Below, in pieces: positions 6,462 to 13,591 of a stretch of 13,896 nucleotides of DNA; position 1 is the stretch's first letter; each line of letters opens with the position of its first letter. The notes beneath the pieces are model-generated. The model made no database searches. It had not been told where the DNA came from and saw nothing but the letters and a program-made list of their open reading frames with translations. This DNA is from an uncultured Legionella sp. (lineage in GTDB: Bacteria > Pseudomonadota > Gammaproteobacteria > Legionellales > Legionellaceae), in assembly GCA_903885895.1 (NCBI GenBank), contig CAISKC010000464.1, positions 1 through 13,896 of the forward strand, given 5' to 3'. A program made the translations under genes and the position numbers.

Positions 6462-7340
6462 ATGAAAAAAATAGCTTATTTAATCATTGCTTCAAGCTTA
6501 GTTTCCAATAGTTTGCTCCATGCTGGTCCCTTAAGCCATATGAAGAACGTCCCACATTGGACAGGCTTTACTATGGGTATCAATGGAGGATATTGGTGGT
6601 CTGAAAATAATACGTTTCAAACAACTGGTGTGCCCTCTGCTAATACCATACTCCTTAATCCAAGCTTAAACCCCGCTTATAGCTCCGCTGCAACCTTCCG
6701 CACTTCTGCGCATCCTCAGGGACTCATCGGTGGCTTCCAGATTGGCTACAACTATGAACTTGCTTATAAGTACCTCTTTGGCGTAGAGGCTGACATCGAT
6801 GCCCTCACTCAATCTGAGAATACAGCAACATCGAAAAGTACTATCAAATTGAAAGGCATTCCCAGCAGTATCGAGTCCGCGACGTCGATTACAAAAAGCA
6901 TGCGTTTTCTAGGTTCAGCTCGCGCTCGACTCGGTTACATGGTCACACCAGCATGGACAGCCTATGGAACAGGTGGGCTTGCTTTGGGCCCAGCTAGTCT
7001 GAAAGCTGGTATTGAAGCCCAATTTACCGGCGACCCTTCTTTAAATAAATCTATTACCAAATCAGGCGCCGTCACCATTCTACTGGGCTGGACAGCTGGT
7101 GCCGGTGTGGAATGGATGTTTCAAAAGAATTGGATCGCTGGCATAGAATTTCTTTATTATGATCTTGGTTCTCTGACAAAAAGCGCAACTTCTACACAAT
7201 ATTCTTATGCCGTCACACCCCCTGCAGCTTATACACAGTCCCATGTCACCATATCGGTACCTTTTACTCTACCGACTTTTCGTGTTACTCTACCGACTTT
7301 TCGTGCTAGGTGCGTTTATCGTTTTGATAGCTTTGCTTGA
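6462..7340 (+). CDS. Outer-membrane beta-barrel protein, Omp25/OmpA-barrel-like
   Basis: The protein (292 residues) starts with a clear signal peptide (MKKIAYLIIASSLVSNSLLHA, cleavage after about residue 21). The mature part is a small beta-barrel of the Omp25/porin-family type: WTGFTMGINGGYWW, GLIGGFQIGYNYE, LFGVEADIDAL, LGSARARLGYMVTPAWTAYGTGGLALG, GWTAGAGVEWMFQKNWIAGIEFLYYDLG and a final RARCVYRF strand. Such barrels alternate aromatic and polar residues and insert through the BAM complex. The start has a good AAAGGAT site six bases upstream. Two oddities lie at the 3' end: a 21-bp in-frame tandem duplication, and four residues (DSFA) after the expected terminal YRF, so the gene runs 25 bases into the convergent gene. 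The function, whether porin, adhesin or structural, cannot be told from sequence. Confidence 0.85.
   Translation: MKKIAYLIIASSLVSNSLLHAGPLSHMKNVPHWTGFTMGINGGYWWSENNTFQTTGVPSANTILLNPSLNPAYSSAATFRTSAHPQGLIGGFQIGYNYELAYKYLFGVEADIDALTQSENTATSKSTIKLKGIPSSIESATSITKSMRFLGSARARLGYMVTPAWTAYGTGGLALGPASLKAGIEAQFTGDPSLNKSITKSGAVTILLGWTAGAGVEWMFQKNWIAGIEFLYYDLGSLTKSATSTQYSYAVTPPAAYTQSHVTISVPFTLPTFRVTLPTFRARCVYRFDSFA
7266..7307 (+). repeat. 21-bp tandem duplication within the beta-barrel gene
   Basis: Two adjacent copies of a 21-base unit (beginning ACTCTACCGAC; 7266-7286 and 7287-7307) differ at a single base. They encode TLPTFRV and TLPTFRA in frame, just before the last beta strand. Near identity suggests a recent duplication by slippage. 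Confidence 0.85.
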
Positions 7341-8185
7341 TCCTTATCTCTCAGACGAATGCCATGAGACTCTATTGTAATGTTGCCTTCTTTATAAAGT
7401 TGTCCAATTGCTTGTTTAAAGCTTTTCTTACTAGCACCGAAAACACGCATAATATCTATGGGAGAACTTTTGTCATGCATAGATAAAAAACCATCCATTT
7501 TATGCAACTCAGTCAAGATACGTTGTGCTAGCTCACTCACATTATCTTGTCCCATTTTTCTTAATGTTACATCGATCTTGCCATCGTCACGCAAGACTTT
7601 GATGTACCCACGCATCTTTTTACCATAATTCAGCGTTTGAAAAATATCACTGGCATGAATCAACCCCCAATGCTTGTCCTGAATAATCACCTTTGTTCCC
7701 ATCTGGGTGGTTTCAGCGATCAGCAAATCCACTTCATCCCCTGGCTGGTAATCAGCCGGTGATTTATCTAGAAAATAATCAATTTTAGAACTGCCTATCA
7801 ATCGGTCTTGATAGTCTTTTTTAACATATACGATATAGGATTTATCTTTTTCCATAGGACGTAGTTGTTCTGACCTAGGCACTAATAAATCTTTATCCAA
7901 TCCCCAATCAAGGAATGTACCAAAAGATGTCACATCCACGACTTTTAAAAAGGCGACCGAATCGACTTGGGCACGCGGACGCTGCGTGGTAGCAATGATC
8001 TTATCTTCTGAATCAAAATAGATAAACACATCCAACCTATCATTGATTTCCGTATCTTGTGGTACAAATTTAGAAGGTAATAAAATATCGCCCCATTCTT
8101 CTCCATTTAGATACAAGCCAAAAGGCACTCTTTTTATAACCGTTAATGTATTCACTTTTCCCACGTTAATCATTGATTGACTCAT
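7316..8185 (-). CDS. cvfB: CvfB/YitL-type S1 RNA-binding protein
   Basis: This 289-residue protein matches the CvfB (YitL) family: three S1-type OB folds followed by a winged-helix domain. The first S1-like fold is at about 5-65 (FGLYLNGEEWGDILLPSKFVP), the second at about 70-130 (VVDVTSFGTFLDWGLDKDLLVP, a canonical S1 core), the third at about 145-215 (GTKVIIQDKHWGLIHASDIF, then KIDVTLRK). The C-terminal part (about 220-280, SPIDIMRVFGASKKSFKQAIGQLYKEGNI) is the winged helix. In Staphylococcus, CvfB affects virulence gene expression and binds RNA; in gammaproteobacteria the role is little known. The ATG at 8185 is preferred to a GTG twelve bases upstream because the AAGGTG site then has a nine-base spacing; the GTG itself is part of that site. 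Its last 25 bases overlap the convergent barrel gene. Confidence 0.85.
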   Translation of the reverse strand: MSQSMINVGKVNTLTVIKRVPFGLYLNGEEWGDILLPSKFVPQDTEINDRLDVFIYFDSEDKIIATTQRPRAQVDSVAFLKVVDVTSFGTFLDWGLDKDLLVPRSEQLRPMEKDKSYIVYVKKDYQDRLIGSSKIDYFLDKSPADYQPGDEVDLLIAETTQMGTKVIIQDKHWGLIHASDIFQTLNYGKKMRGYIKVLRDDGKIDVTLRKMGQDNVSELAQRILTELHKMDGFLSMHDKSSPIDIMRVFGASKKSFKQAIGQLYKEGNITIESHGIRLRDKDQAKLSKR

Positions 8186-8217
8186 TTTATTTATCACCTT
8201 GCGCCACCCTACCTAAT

Positions 8218-8246
8218 TTGACTCTCATGCGCAATATTGTTATGAA
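8218..8246 (+). promoter_or_regulatory. Candidate sigma-70 promoter for gloB
   Basis: TTGACT (8218-8223), a 17-base spacer and TATGAA (8241-8246) match the consensus at 5 of 6 and 4 of 6 positions. Transcription would start near 8253, about 46 bases before the gloB ATG. Confidence 0.5.
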
Positions 8247-8298
8247 TTTAAATGCTATGATACTGTGTTTTTAATAGCTCAACGGTAGAAAAATCAAA

Positions 8299-9081
8299 AT
8301 GCCCACCCAAAATTTTGAAATAGTCCCGATTACAGCATTACAGGATAATTATATTTGGATGATAATTCATCACCTGGATCACAGCGCTTGGATTGTTGAT
8401 CCGGGTGATGCAGAACCTGTTTTAGCTTATTTAAAACAATATAATATTACGCTACGTGGCGTCTTGCTGACTCATCATCACTGGGACCACAGTCATGGCA
8501 TACCTGATTTAATTCAGCAGTTTCAAGTGCCCGTGATTGCATCCACACATAGCAATGACCCAAATGTCACACGCCAGGTCACAGATAATGAGTATTTCTC
8601 GATACAAGATGCATCTCCAAAGATAAGAGCAATAGCCATACCTGGTCATACGTTAGATCACATGGCCTATCATATAGGCAATGCGTTATTTTGTGGCGAC
8701 ACGTTATTTGGGGCCGGGTGTGGCCGATTATTTGAGGGAACACCTGAACAAATGTATCAATCATTACAAAAGCTTGCCGCACTACCTGAGCATACTCAAA
8801 TTTATTGTGGGCACGAATACACCCTGGCCAATTTACATTTTGCAGCTATCGTAGAACCGAATAATCCAATGATCTCGCAACGCATTAAAAAAACCAGCGA
8901 TTTACGTGATAAAAATAGACCTACGCTCCCCTCGTTGCTCAGTGAAGAAAAGAGCAGCAATCCTTTTTTACGTTGCCATATTTTAGAGGTCCAACAACAA
9001 GTGAGCGCACACGCGAATCGTGAACTACAGGATCCGATCGAAGTATTCACTGCTTTACGCCAATGGAAAGATACGTTTTAA
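8299..9081 (+). CDS. gloB: GloB, hydroxyacylglutathione hydrolase (glyoxalase II)
   Basis: GloB hydrolyses S-lactoylglutathione to D-lactate and glutathione, finishing methylglyoxal detoxification in the cytoplasm. At 260 residues it has normal length. The metallo-beta-lactamase fold shows all binuclear-metal ligands: THHHWDH (58-64; His59, His61, Asp63, His64), GHT (His117), FCGDTLFGAGCGR (Asp134) and CGHEY (His172). The C-terminal helical domain that binds glutathione is present (NPMISQRIKK, DLRDKNRPTLPS, NPFLR). The start agrees with the family N-terminus (FEIVPITALQDNYIW) although the ribosome site is weak. gloA is not in the window. It is divergent from the cvfB-like gene and converges on epmA with 70 bases between them, in which I see no clear terminator. 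Confidence 0.95.
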   Translation: MPTQNFEIVPITALQDNYIWMIIHHLDHSAWIVDPGDAEPVLAYLKQYNITLRGVLLTHHHWDHSHGIPDLIQQFQVPVIASTHSNDPNVTRQVTDNEYFSIQDASPKIRAIAIPGHTLDHMAYHIGNALFCGDTLFGAGCGRLFEGTPEQMYQSLQKLAALPEHTQIYCGHEYTLANLHFAAIVEPNNPMISQRIKKTSDLRDKNRPTLPSLLSEEKSSNPFLRCHILEVQQQVSAHANRELQDPIEVFTALRQWKDTF

Positions 9082-9151
9082 TACTGAATTGCACATCATA
9101 TCACCCCTCATCCTAAGGAAAGAGCAATACTATACTCACTCCTTACTCACA

Positions 9152-10108
9152 CTACGCTCTACCAAAATCAAACGCCAAACAGCTACTCAATTGCTTTTGA
9201 TGTAATGCCAAAGCCAATAATCGATCGACGCCCAATGCAACGCCAGAACAAACTGGCAAACCATATTCTAAGGCTTGTAATAAGTTATCATCAATAAGTG
9301 CTATGGGCTTACCTTGTGCACAGCGTATTTGATTGTCTGTCTGAAACCGTGCAGCTTGTAAACTAGCATCGGTTAATTCATAAAAGCCATTCGCCAATTC
9401 CACACCGCGATAATAAACTTCAAATCTCGCCGCATAACCATCGATGATTTGCGCTAGCGAAGCTTGAGAAGCTGGGAAATCAACAATGGCTGTAGGCCCA
9501 GGTTCCGGCGCCAACGCGGGTTCAATCACATGACTCATCAATAAAAATAAATATTGATCGATATCCTGCTCGCCAGGATCTAAAACCTTATCTAAGTCAT
9601 AGCGCCGCAAACAGGTTTGCAAAGCTTGGCAAGTCGTTTGGAAAGGATCAATGCCACATATTTCTTGAAATACTGCTTGATAGGTTCTTTTACGAATGGG
9701 CGCACAACCAGCTACGCATTGCAGTAATTCATCCACTTCGCTTAGGAGCGTATGATGATCCACCTCTAATTGATACCATTCCAATAAAGTAAATTCCGGA
9801 TTATGCCATCTACCTAACTCATCATCCCGAAATACGCGGGCTAATTGAAAAATAGGGCCCGAACCGGCCGCCAAGAGACGTTTCATATGGTATTCAGGGG
9901 AAGTTTGCAAAGAAAATTCACGCCCACGAAATAGAGCCTGAATATTGGCTAAATAAGGATCGGTAATACCATAACGCCCCATGATCGGCGTTTCAACTTC
10001 AAGATAGCCTTTACTTGTAAAAAACAAGCGTAACCTTGCCATGAACTGCGCTCTTGCCTGCAAAATTTCTAATGAAGCAGAAGGAATCCACGTATCGTTT
10101 TTTTGCAT
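9152..10108 (-). CDS. epmA: EpmA, elongation factor P (R)-beta-lysyltransferase
   Basis: EpmA (also GenX, PoxA, YjeA) is a class II lysyl-tRNA-synthetase paralogue without an anticodon domain. It attaches (R)-beta-lysine to a lysine of elongation factor P, which relieves ribosome stalling at polyproline. The 318-residue length matches E. coli (325). Class II motifs are clear: motif 1 region GYLEVETPIM, motif 2 around TSPEYHMKRLLAAG and FRDDELGRWHNPEFTLLEWY, and motif 3 SGVALGVDRLLALAL. FPASQASLAQI and YYRGVELANGFYELTD are specific to EpmA rather than LysS. The ATG at 10108 gives the family-like start MQKNDTWIPSAS; upstream in-frame TTG and GTG codons would add only a few residues, and no start has a strong ribosome site. 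Partners epmB and efp are not in the window. Confidence 0.95.
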   Translation of the reverse strand: MQKNDTWIPSASLEILQARAQFMARLRLFFTSKGYLEVETPIMGRYGITDPYLANIQALFRGREFSLQTSPEYHMKRLLAAGSGPIFQLARVFRDDELGRWHNPEFTLLEWYQLEVDHHTLLSEVDELLQCVAGCAPIRKRTYQAVFQEICGIDPFQTTCQALQTCLRRYDLDKVLDPGEQDIDQYLFLLMSHVIEPALAPEPGPTAIVDFPASQASLAQIIDGYAARFEVYYRGVELANGFYELTDASLQAARFQTDNQIRCAQGKPIALIDDNLLQALEYGLPVCSGVALGVDRLLALALHQKQLSSCLAFDFGRA

Positions 10109-10230
10109 AACAGCCAGCACCAATAAGAATATTCTTTAGTACGATAATTCTAAATATCGTCGTTACATTCCTCGCAAAGACACTTTCAAAAACCGCACCG
10201 TACTGAAAAAATGCTCAATAAACGATGTCA

Positions 10231-10590
10231 TCAATAGAACATGCCCAATTCCAGACGCGCTACTTCTGACATTCGTTCTTGCGTCCAAGGAGGATCCCAG
10301 ACTAATTCAACCGTGCAATCTTTTACGCCAGGAACTTCATTGACAGACCTTTCTACGGTTCCCGGAAAAGTTTGCGCTACTGGACAACCTGGCGATGTTA
10401 ATGTCATGAGAATATGCACATGCTGATCTTCATGCACCCTCACTTCATAAATCAAACCTAAATCGTAAATATTGACAGGGATTTCGGGATCGAAAATAGT
10501 TTTAAGCTGTGCGGTGACCAACTCTTCTAGACAGAGCTCAGGTACTTCAGGTACTTCAGGTACTGCAGATTTTGATTTGAACCCTAGCAT
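10231..10590 (-). CDS. sufT: SufT, MIP18/DUF59-family Fe-S maturation protein
   Basis: SufT-type proteins help deliver or mature Fe-S clusters on target proteins; the mechanism is not settled. The 119-residue product carries the DUF59/MIP18 landmarks DPEIPVNIYDLGLIYEV (34-50) and MTLTSPGCPVAQTFP (62-76) with the conserved Cys69, followed by VELVWDPPWTQERMS. The N-terminal tail contains a short VPE repeat encoded by a 9-base tandem repeat. It is the last gene of the SUF operon, eight bases after the sufU stop, and a GAGTGAGA stretch in that gap supplies a modest ribosome site. No obvious intrinsic terminator follows in the 122 bases before epmA, so read-through into epmA is possible. Confidence 0.92.
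   Translation of the reverse strand: MLGFKSKSAVPEVPEVPELCLEELVTAQLKTIFDPEIPVNIYDLGLIYEVRVHEDQHVHILMTLTSPGCPVAQTFPGTVERSVNEVPGVKDCTVELVWDPPWTQERMSEVARLELGMFY
10540..10566 (-). repeat. Triple 9-bp tandem repeat in the sufT N-terminus
   Basis: Three adjacent copies of AGGTACTTC (plus-strand reading; the last is AGGTACTGC) encode the VPEVPEVPE-like tail. The unit keeps frame, so changes in copy number would only alter tail length. Confidence 0.85.
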
Positions 10591-10598
10591 AATTTATC

Positions 10599-11045
10599 TC
10601 ACTCAGTCGCGACTGTTTTAGCGTCATGATGTAATGCGGCCTCTAAGGTGTGCCACGCCAAGGTAGCACATTTGACCCGTGCAGGAAATGCTCTTACGCC
10701 AGCCAGAATCGTTAGTTTTTCCATATTAATCGTTTGAACACTTTGGTCATCCGTTAGCATATTATGAAATTGCTCGAACAAAGCATGTGCAGCTTCTAGA
10801 GATAACCCCATTACCGCATCGGTCATCAATGAAGCAGATGCTTGCGAAATCGCGCAGCCACATCCCAAAAAGCTGATCTCTTGTATGCAATTTTTTTCTA
10901 TTTGCACAAATACGGTCAACTTGTCTCCACACAAAGGATTATACCCTTGAGCACGATGTGTCGGATGCGCCATGCTGTAATGATGCCTTGGATGTTTGCT
11001 GTGATCAATGATCACTTCTTGATACAACTCCCGCAAATCGTTCAT
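10599..11045 (-). CDS. sufU: SufU, sulfur-transfer/scaffold-type protein of the SUF system
   Basis: SufU accepts sulfur from the cysteine desulfurase SufS and, in well-studied Firmicutes, is a zinc-dependent sulfurtransferase. The 148-residue protein shows the expected residues: NPLCGD (Cys39, Asp41), GCGCAIS (Cys64, with an extra Cys62) and ARVKCATLAW (Cys126). The SufU-type insertion (ALFEQFHNMLTDD onwards) between the second and third cysteines separates it from IscU. I chose the ATG at 11045, which overlaps the sufS stop by one base (TGATG), rather than a longer reading inside sufS. The N-terminus MNDLRELYQEVIIDHSKHPR then matches the family exactly. The coupling to sufS implies matched synthesis of the two partners. 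Confidence 0.94.
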   Translation of the reverse strand: MNDLRELYQEVIIDHSKHPRHHYSMAHPTHRAQGYNPLCGDKLTVFVQIEKNCIQEISFLGCGCAISQASASLMTDAVMGLSLEAAHALFEQFHNMLTDDQSVQTINMEKLTILAGVRAFPARVKCATLAWHTLEAALHHDAKTVATE

Positions 11046-12286
11046 CAGGCAAACACCTTCTCGGCTTTTTTTAGTACCGCAATACAACGATCAATTTCTT
11101 CAAACGTATTATAGACCGCCAAAGAAATACGTGTCGTAGCCGCCACATTATAAAAATCCATCAAAGGCATCGCACAATGGTGCCCAGCTCGCACTTCAAT
11201 ACCCTCATTATCCAAAATAGTACCGACATCATGAGCATGAACATGCGGATGCAACAACGATACCAGCGGTACTTTATTGTTCGCAACACCAATAATCTGA
11301 AATTCGGTTTGTTCTTGTAAACTTGTTTCTAAGTATTGCAACAACGCAGCCTCATAACGCATCACTTCGGCCATATCTAATGTCCACAAATAATCCACTG
11401 CAGCGCCCAAACCAATCGCGCCCACAATATTCGGGGTACCTGCTTCAAATTTATTTGGAATTGCTGCATATTCTGTGGCTTCAAAACTCACATGCTGAAT
11501 CATCTCCCCCCCACCTTGATAGGGAAGCATGTCATCCAACAAAGCTGCGCGACTCCATAATATTCCAATTCCGGTCGGTCCATACATTTTATGCCCAGAA
11601 AAAGCATAAAAATCACAATCCAAATCTTGTACATCTACCGGCATATGCGCCATCGCTTGTGCACCATCAACCAAAACCAAAGCATTATGCGCATGAGCCA
11701 TTTCAATCATTTTTTTTATGGGATTAATCGTTCCAATGGCATTTGAAGCATGCGTAATCGCCACGAATTTGGTTTTATCGGAAAGTTTCTTTTCAAACTC
11801 CTCCAAAATGATGTCACCCTCCACTGAAATAGGTGCCACCACCAATTCAGCACCCGTTTGGCTACATACCATTTGCCAAGGTACGATATTGGAATGATGT
11901 TCTAACATCGTTACTAAAATTTGATCCCCAGGTAATATTCTCGGGCGTAGAAAACTTTGTGCAACCAAATTGATCGCCTCCGTTGTACCCCGCACAAAAA
12001 TACATTCCTGCACATGCTGTGCATTCAATAAATGCGCCACTTTATCTCGTGCTTGCTCATATAATAAAGTAGCACGCACACTCAAAGCATGGACCCCACG
12101 GTGCACATTGGCATTATCATGTTCATAAAACGCTGTCATTGCATCAATAACCGAACGTGGCTTTTGTGAAGTGGAAGCGCTATCCAAATAAATCAAAGGA
12201 CAGCCAAAGATCTGTTGATGTAAAATAGGAAAATCCTGCCGAATTGCTGGCAAATCTAATGCAAAAGATGTTGGCTTATCACTCAT
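11045..12286 (-). CDS. sufS: SufS, group II cysteine desulfurase
   Basis: SufS takes sulfur from L-cysteine with pyridoxal phosphate and holds it as a persulfide for SufU and cluster assembly. The 413-residue protein has normal length. Visible landmarks are LDSASTSQKP (34-43), RGTTEAINLVA (99-109), the MLEHHSNIVPW histidines (His130/131), VDGAQ (206-210), the PLP lysine in FSGHKMYGPTG (Lys233), and the catalytic cysteine in RAGHHCAMPLM (Cys371), in the short loop typical of group II enzymes. It follows sufD after nine bases; its AGGAG site overlaps the sufD stop codon. The last base pair of its stop is shared with the sufU start. Confidence 0.97.
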   Translation of the reverse strand: MSDKPTSFALDLPAIRQDFPILHQQIFGCPLIYLDSASTSQKPRSVIDAMTAFYEHDNANVHRGVHALSVRATLLYEQARDKVAHLLNAQHVQECIFVRGTTEAINLVAQSFLRPRILPGDQILVTMLEHHSNIVPWQMVCSQTGAELVVAPISVEGDIILEEFEKKLSDKTKFVAITHASNAIGTINPIKKMIEMAHAHNALVLVDGAQAMAHMPVDVQDLDCDFYAFSGHKMYGPTGIGILWSRAALLDDMLPYQGGGEMIQHVSFEATEYAAIPNKFEAGTPNIVGAIGLGAAVDYLWTLDMAEVMRYEAALLQYLETSLQEQTEFQIIGVANNKVPLVSLLHPHVHAHDVGTILDNEGIEVRAGHHCAMPLMDFYNVAATTRISLAVYNTFEEIDRCIAVLKKAEKVFA

Positions 12287-12295
12287 GACTTACTC

Positions 12296-13591
12296 CTAAA
12301 CTACCTGAGTCTGCAACCATGCTGCAAACTCATCATGCCCTATTGCCCGCAAATTTTCTGCTACAAAGCCTTGAATCAAGTACTCAGTCGCTTCTTGCAC
12401 CCCAATTCCTCGAGTCGCAAAATAAAATAACGCGTCGGTGTCCAGTTGACCTACCGTTGCACCATGCGTACATTGCACATCATCTGCGGCGATATCTAAT
12501 TGCGGTTTGGTATCAATTTCAGCCTGTTTTGATAACAGTAAATTTTTATTTTGCTGCTTGGCCACTGTTTTTTGCGCATGACGCGCCACATGCACTTGAC
12601 CATTGAACACGGCATGTGCAGCCTCACTGACAATACCTTTGTAATCTTGTTCGCTGGTTCCATGAGGCGCATCATGATACACCCAAGTATGATGATCCAT
12701 ATGTTGTTGCCCTTTCGGGGCATAAATACCATTTAAAAAGCAGCGCGCATGCGGTTCTCGTATAGAAAAACAGGCGTCAAACCTCGACCATAATGCACCC
12801 AGGCTTAAGGCATGGCTGTCTACTTGACTCCCTTCCGCAAGTTTGACCGCAAAATGACCAAAATGCCATGCGGCATTGCCTTCTCGCTGCAATTTATAAT
12901 GTCTCAAATACGCTTTGGGACCAACCCAAGCTTCTGTGATCGTATTAGTATAATAACTGAGATCAGCTGGGCCTTGGTAATCTTCAATGAGAGATAAACT
13001 TGCACCAGATTCCGTCACAACGACATGGCGTAAATACACAGCTTGCTCGGCGCGCGTTTGCCAATGCACCAACAAAAGTGGCTCCGTAACACAGACATGC
13101 TCGGGCACATAAATAAATAGACCCCATTGCAACATCGCCGAATTTTGCGCATGAAAACCATGCTGCGTATGCAAAATTTTATCCAAATAAGGCGTAATTT
13201 TTTCTGGCACAGTTTGTAAGGCTTCTAAGATTGGTGCCACAATAACACCCGCAGGCAACAACTTGCGAACAGCATCAAGCCCCATCAACACACCATCCAC
13301 AAACACGAGTTTATGCCCCCAAGGCACATCCATTTGCTTGTTGATAATCACTTGTTCGTTATACGGTGCTATGCCGTTTCCAGTAGAGTGAAACTGATGG
13401 TTTAAGAACGCCAAAACTGACGTATAACGCCAATCCTCATCGCGCCGCGCTGGGAAACCCAAGCGAGTAAACTCCGCCAAACCTTGTTGGCGCAAAGTTT
13501 GCAATACAGCATCATCTGATTGGAGTTGTTCCGACTCATGTTGATAAAACTGCACAGGTGTTTGGCCAGTGGTGGTCGCTGCAACGGTCAT
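12296..13591 (-). CDS. sufD: SufD, Fe-S cluster assembly scaffold subunit
   Basis: SufD joins SufB and SufC in the SufBC2D complex, on which Fe-S clusters are built in the cytoplasm. The 431 residues fit the family. Typical segments are FPARRDEDWRYTSV near residue 50, SLIEDYQG, HMDHHTWVYHDAPHGTSEQDYKGI, AVFNGQVHVARHAQKT, LLLSKQAEIDTKPQLDI and ADDVQCTHGATVGQLD (His376, equivalent to the conserved SufD histidine), then the SufC-binding end FYFATRGIGVQEATEYLI. The ATG overlaps the upstream sufC stop (ATGA), a sign of translational coupling. SufD and SufB are related; the sequence around FPARRDEDWRYT and the moderate length favour SufD. Confidence 0.96.
   Translation of the reverse strand: MTVAATTTGQTPVQFYQHESEQLQSDDAVLQTLRQQGLAEFTRLGFPARRDEDWRYTSVLAFLNHQFHSTGNGIAPYNEQVIINKQMDVPWGHKLVFVDGVLMGLDAVRKLLPAGVIVAPILEALQTVPEKITPYLDKILHTQHGFHAQNSAMLQWGLFIYVPEHVCVTEPLLLVHWQTRAEQAVYLRHVVVTESGASLSLIEDYQGPADLSYYTNTITEAWVGPKAYLRHYKLQREGNAAWHFGHFAVKLAEGSQVDSHALSLGALWSRFDACFSIREPHARCFLNGIYAPKGQQHMDHHTWVYHDAPHGTSEQDYKGIVSEAAHAVFNGQVHVARHAQKTVAKQQNKNLLLSKQAEIDTKPQLDIAADDVQCTHGATVGQLDTDALFYFATRGIGVQEATEYLIQGFVAENLRAIGHDEFAAWLQTQVV

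Noticed and set aside
8275..8289. TAGCTCAACGGTAGA, resembling a tRNA D-arm, just before gloB
   Set aside because: No acceptor stem, anticodon arm or T-loop (GGTTCGA) follows; the likeness is limited to one short stretch.
11045..11087. sufU starting 14 codons upstream inside sufS
   Set aside because: The extra residues do not match SufU; the TGATG junction with the ATG at 11045 gives the expected N-terminus.
11323..11727. Plus-strand open frame of 134 codons opposite sufS
   Set aside because: It is antisense to a confidently identified sufS, low in complexity (rich in H, P, Q and S), and has no ribosome site or family likeness.
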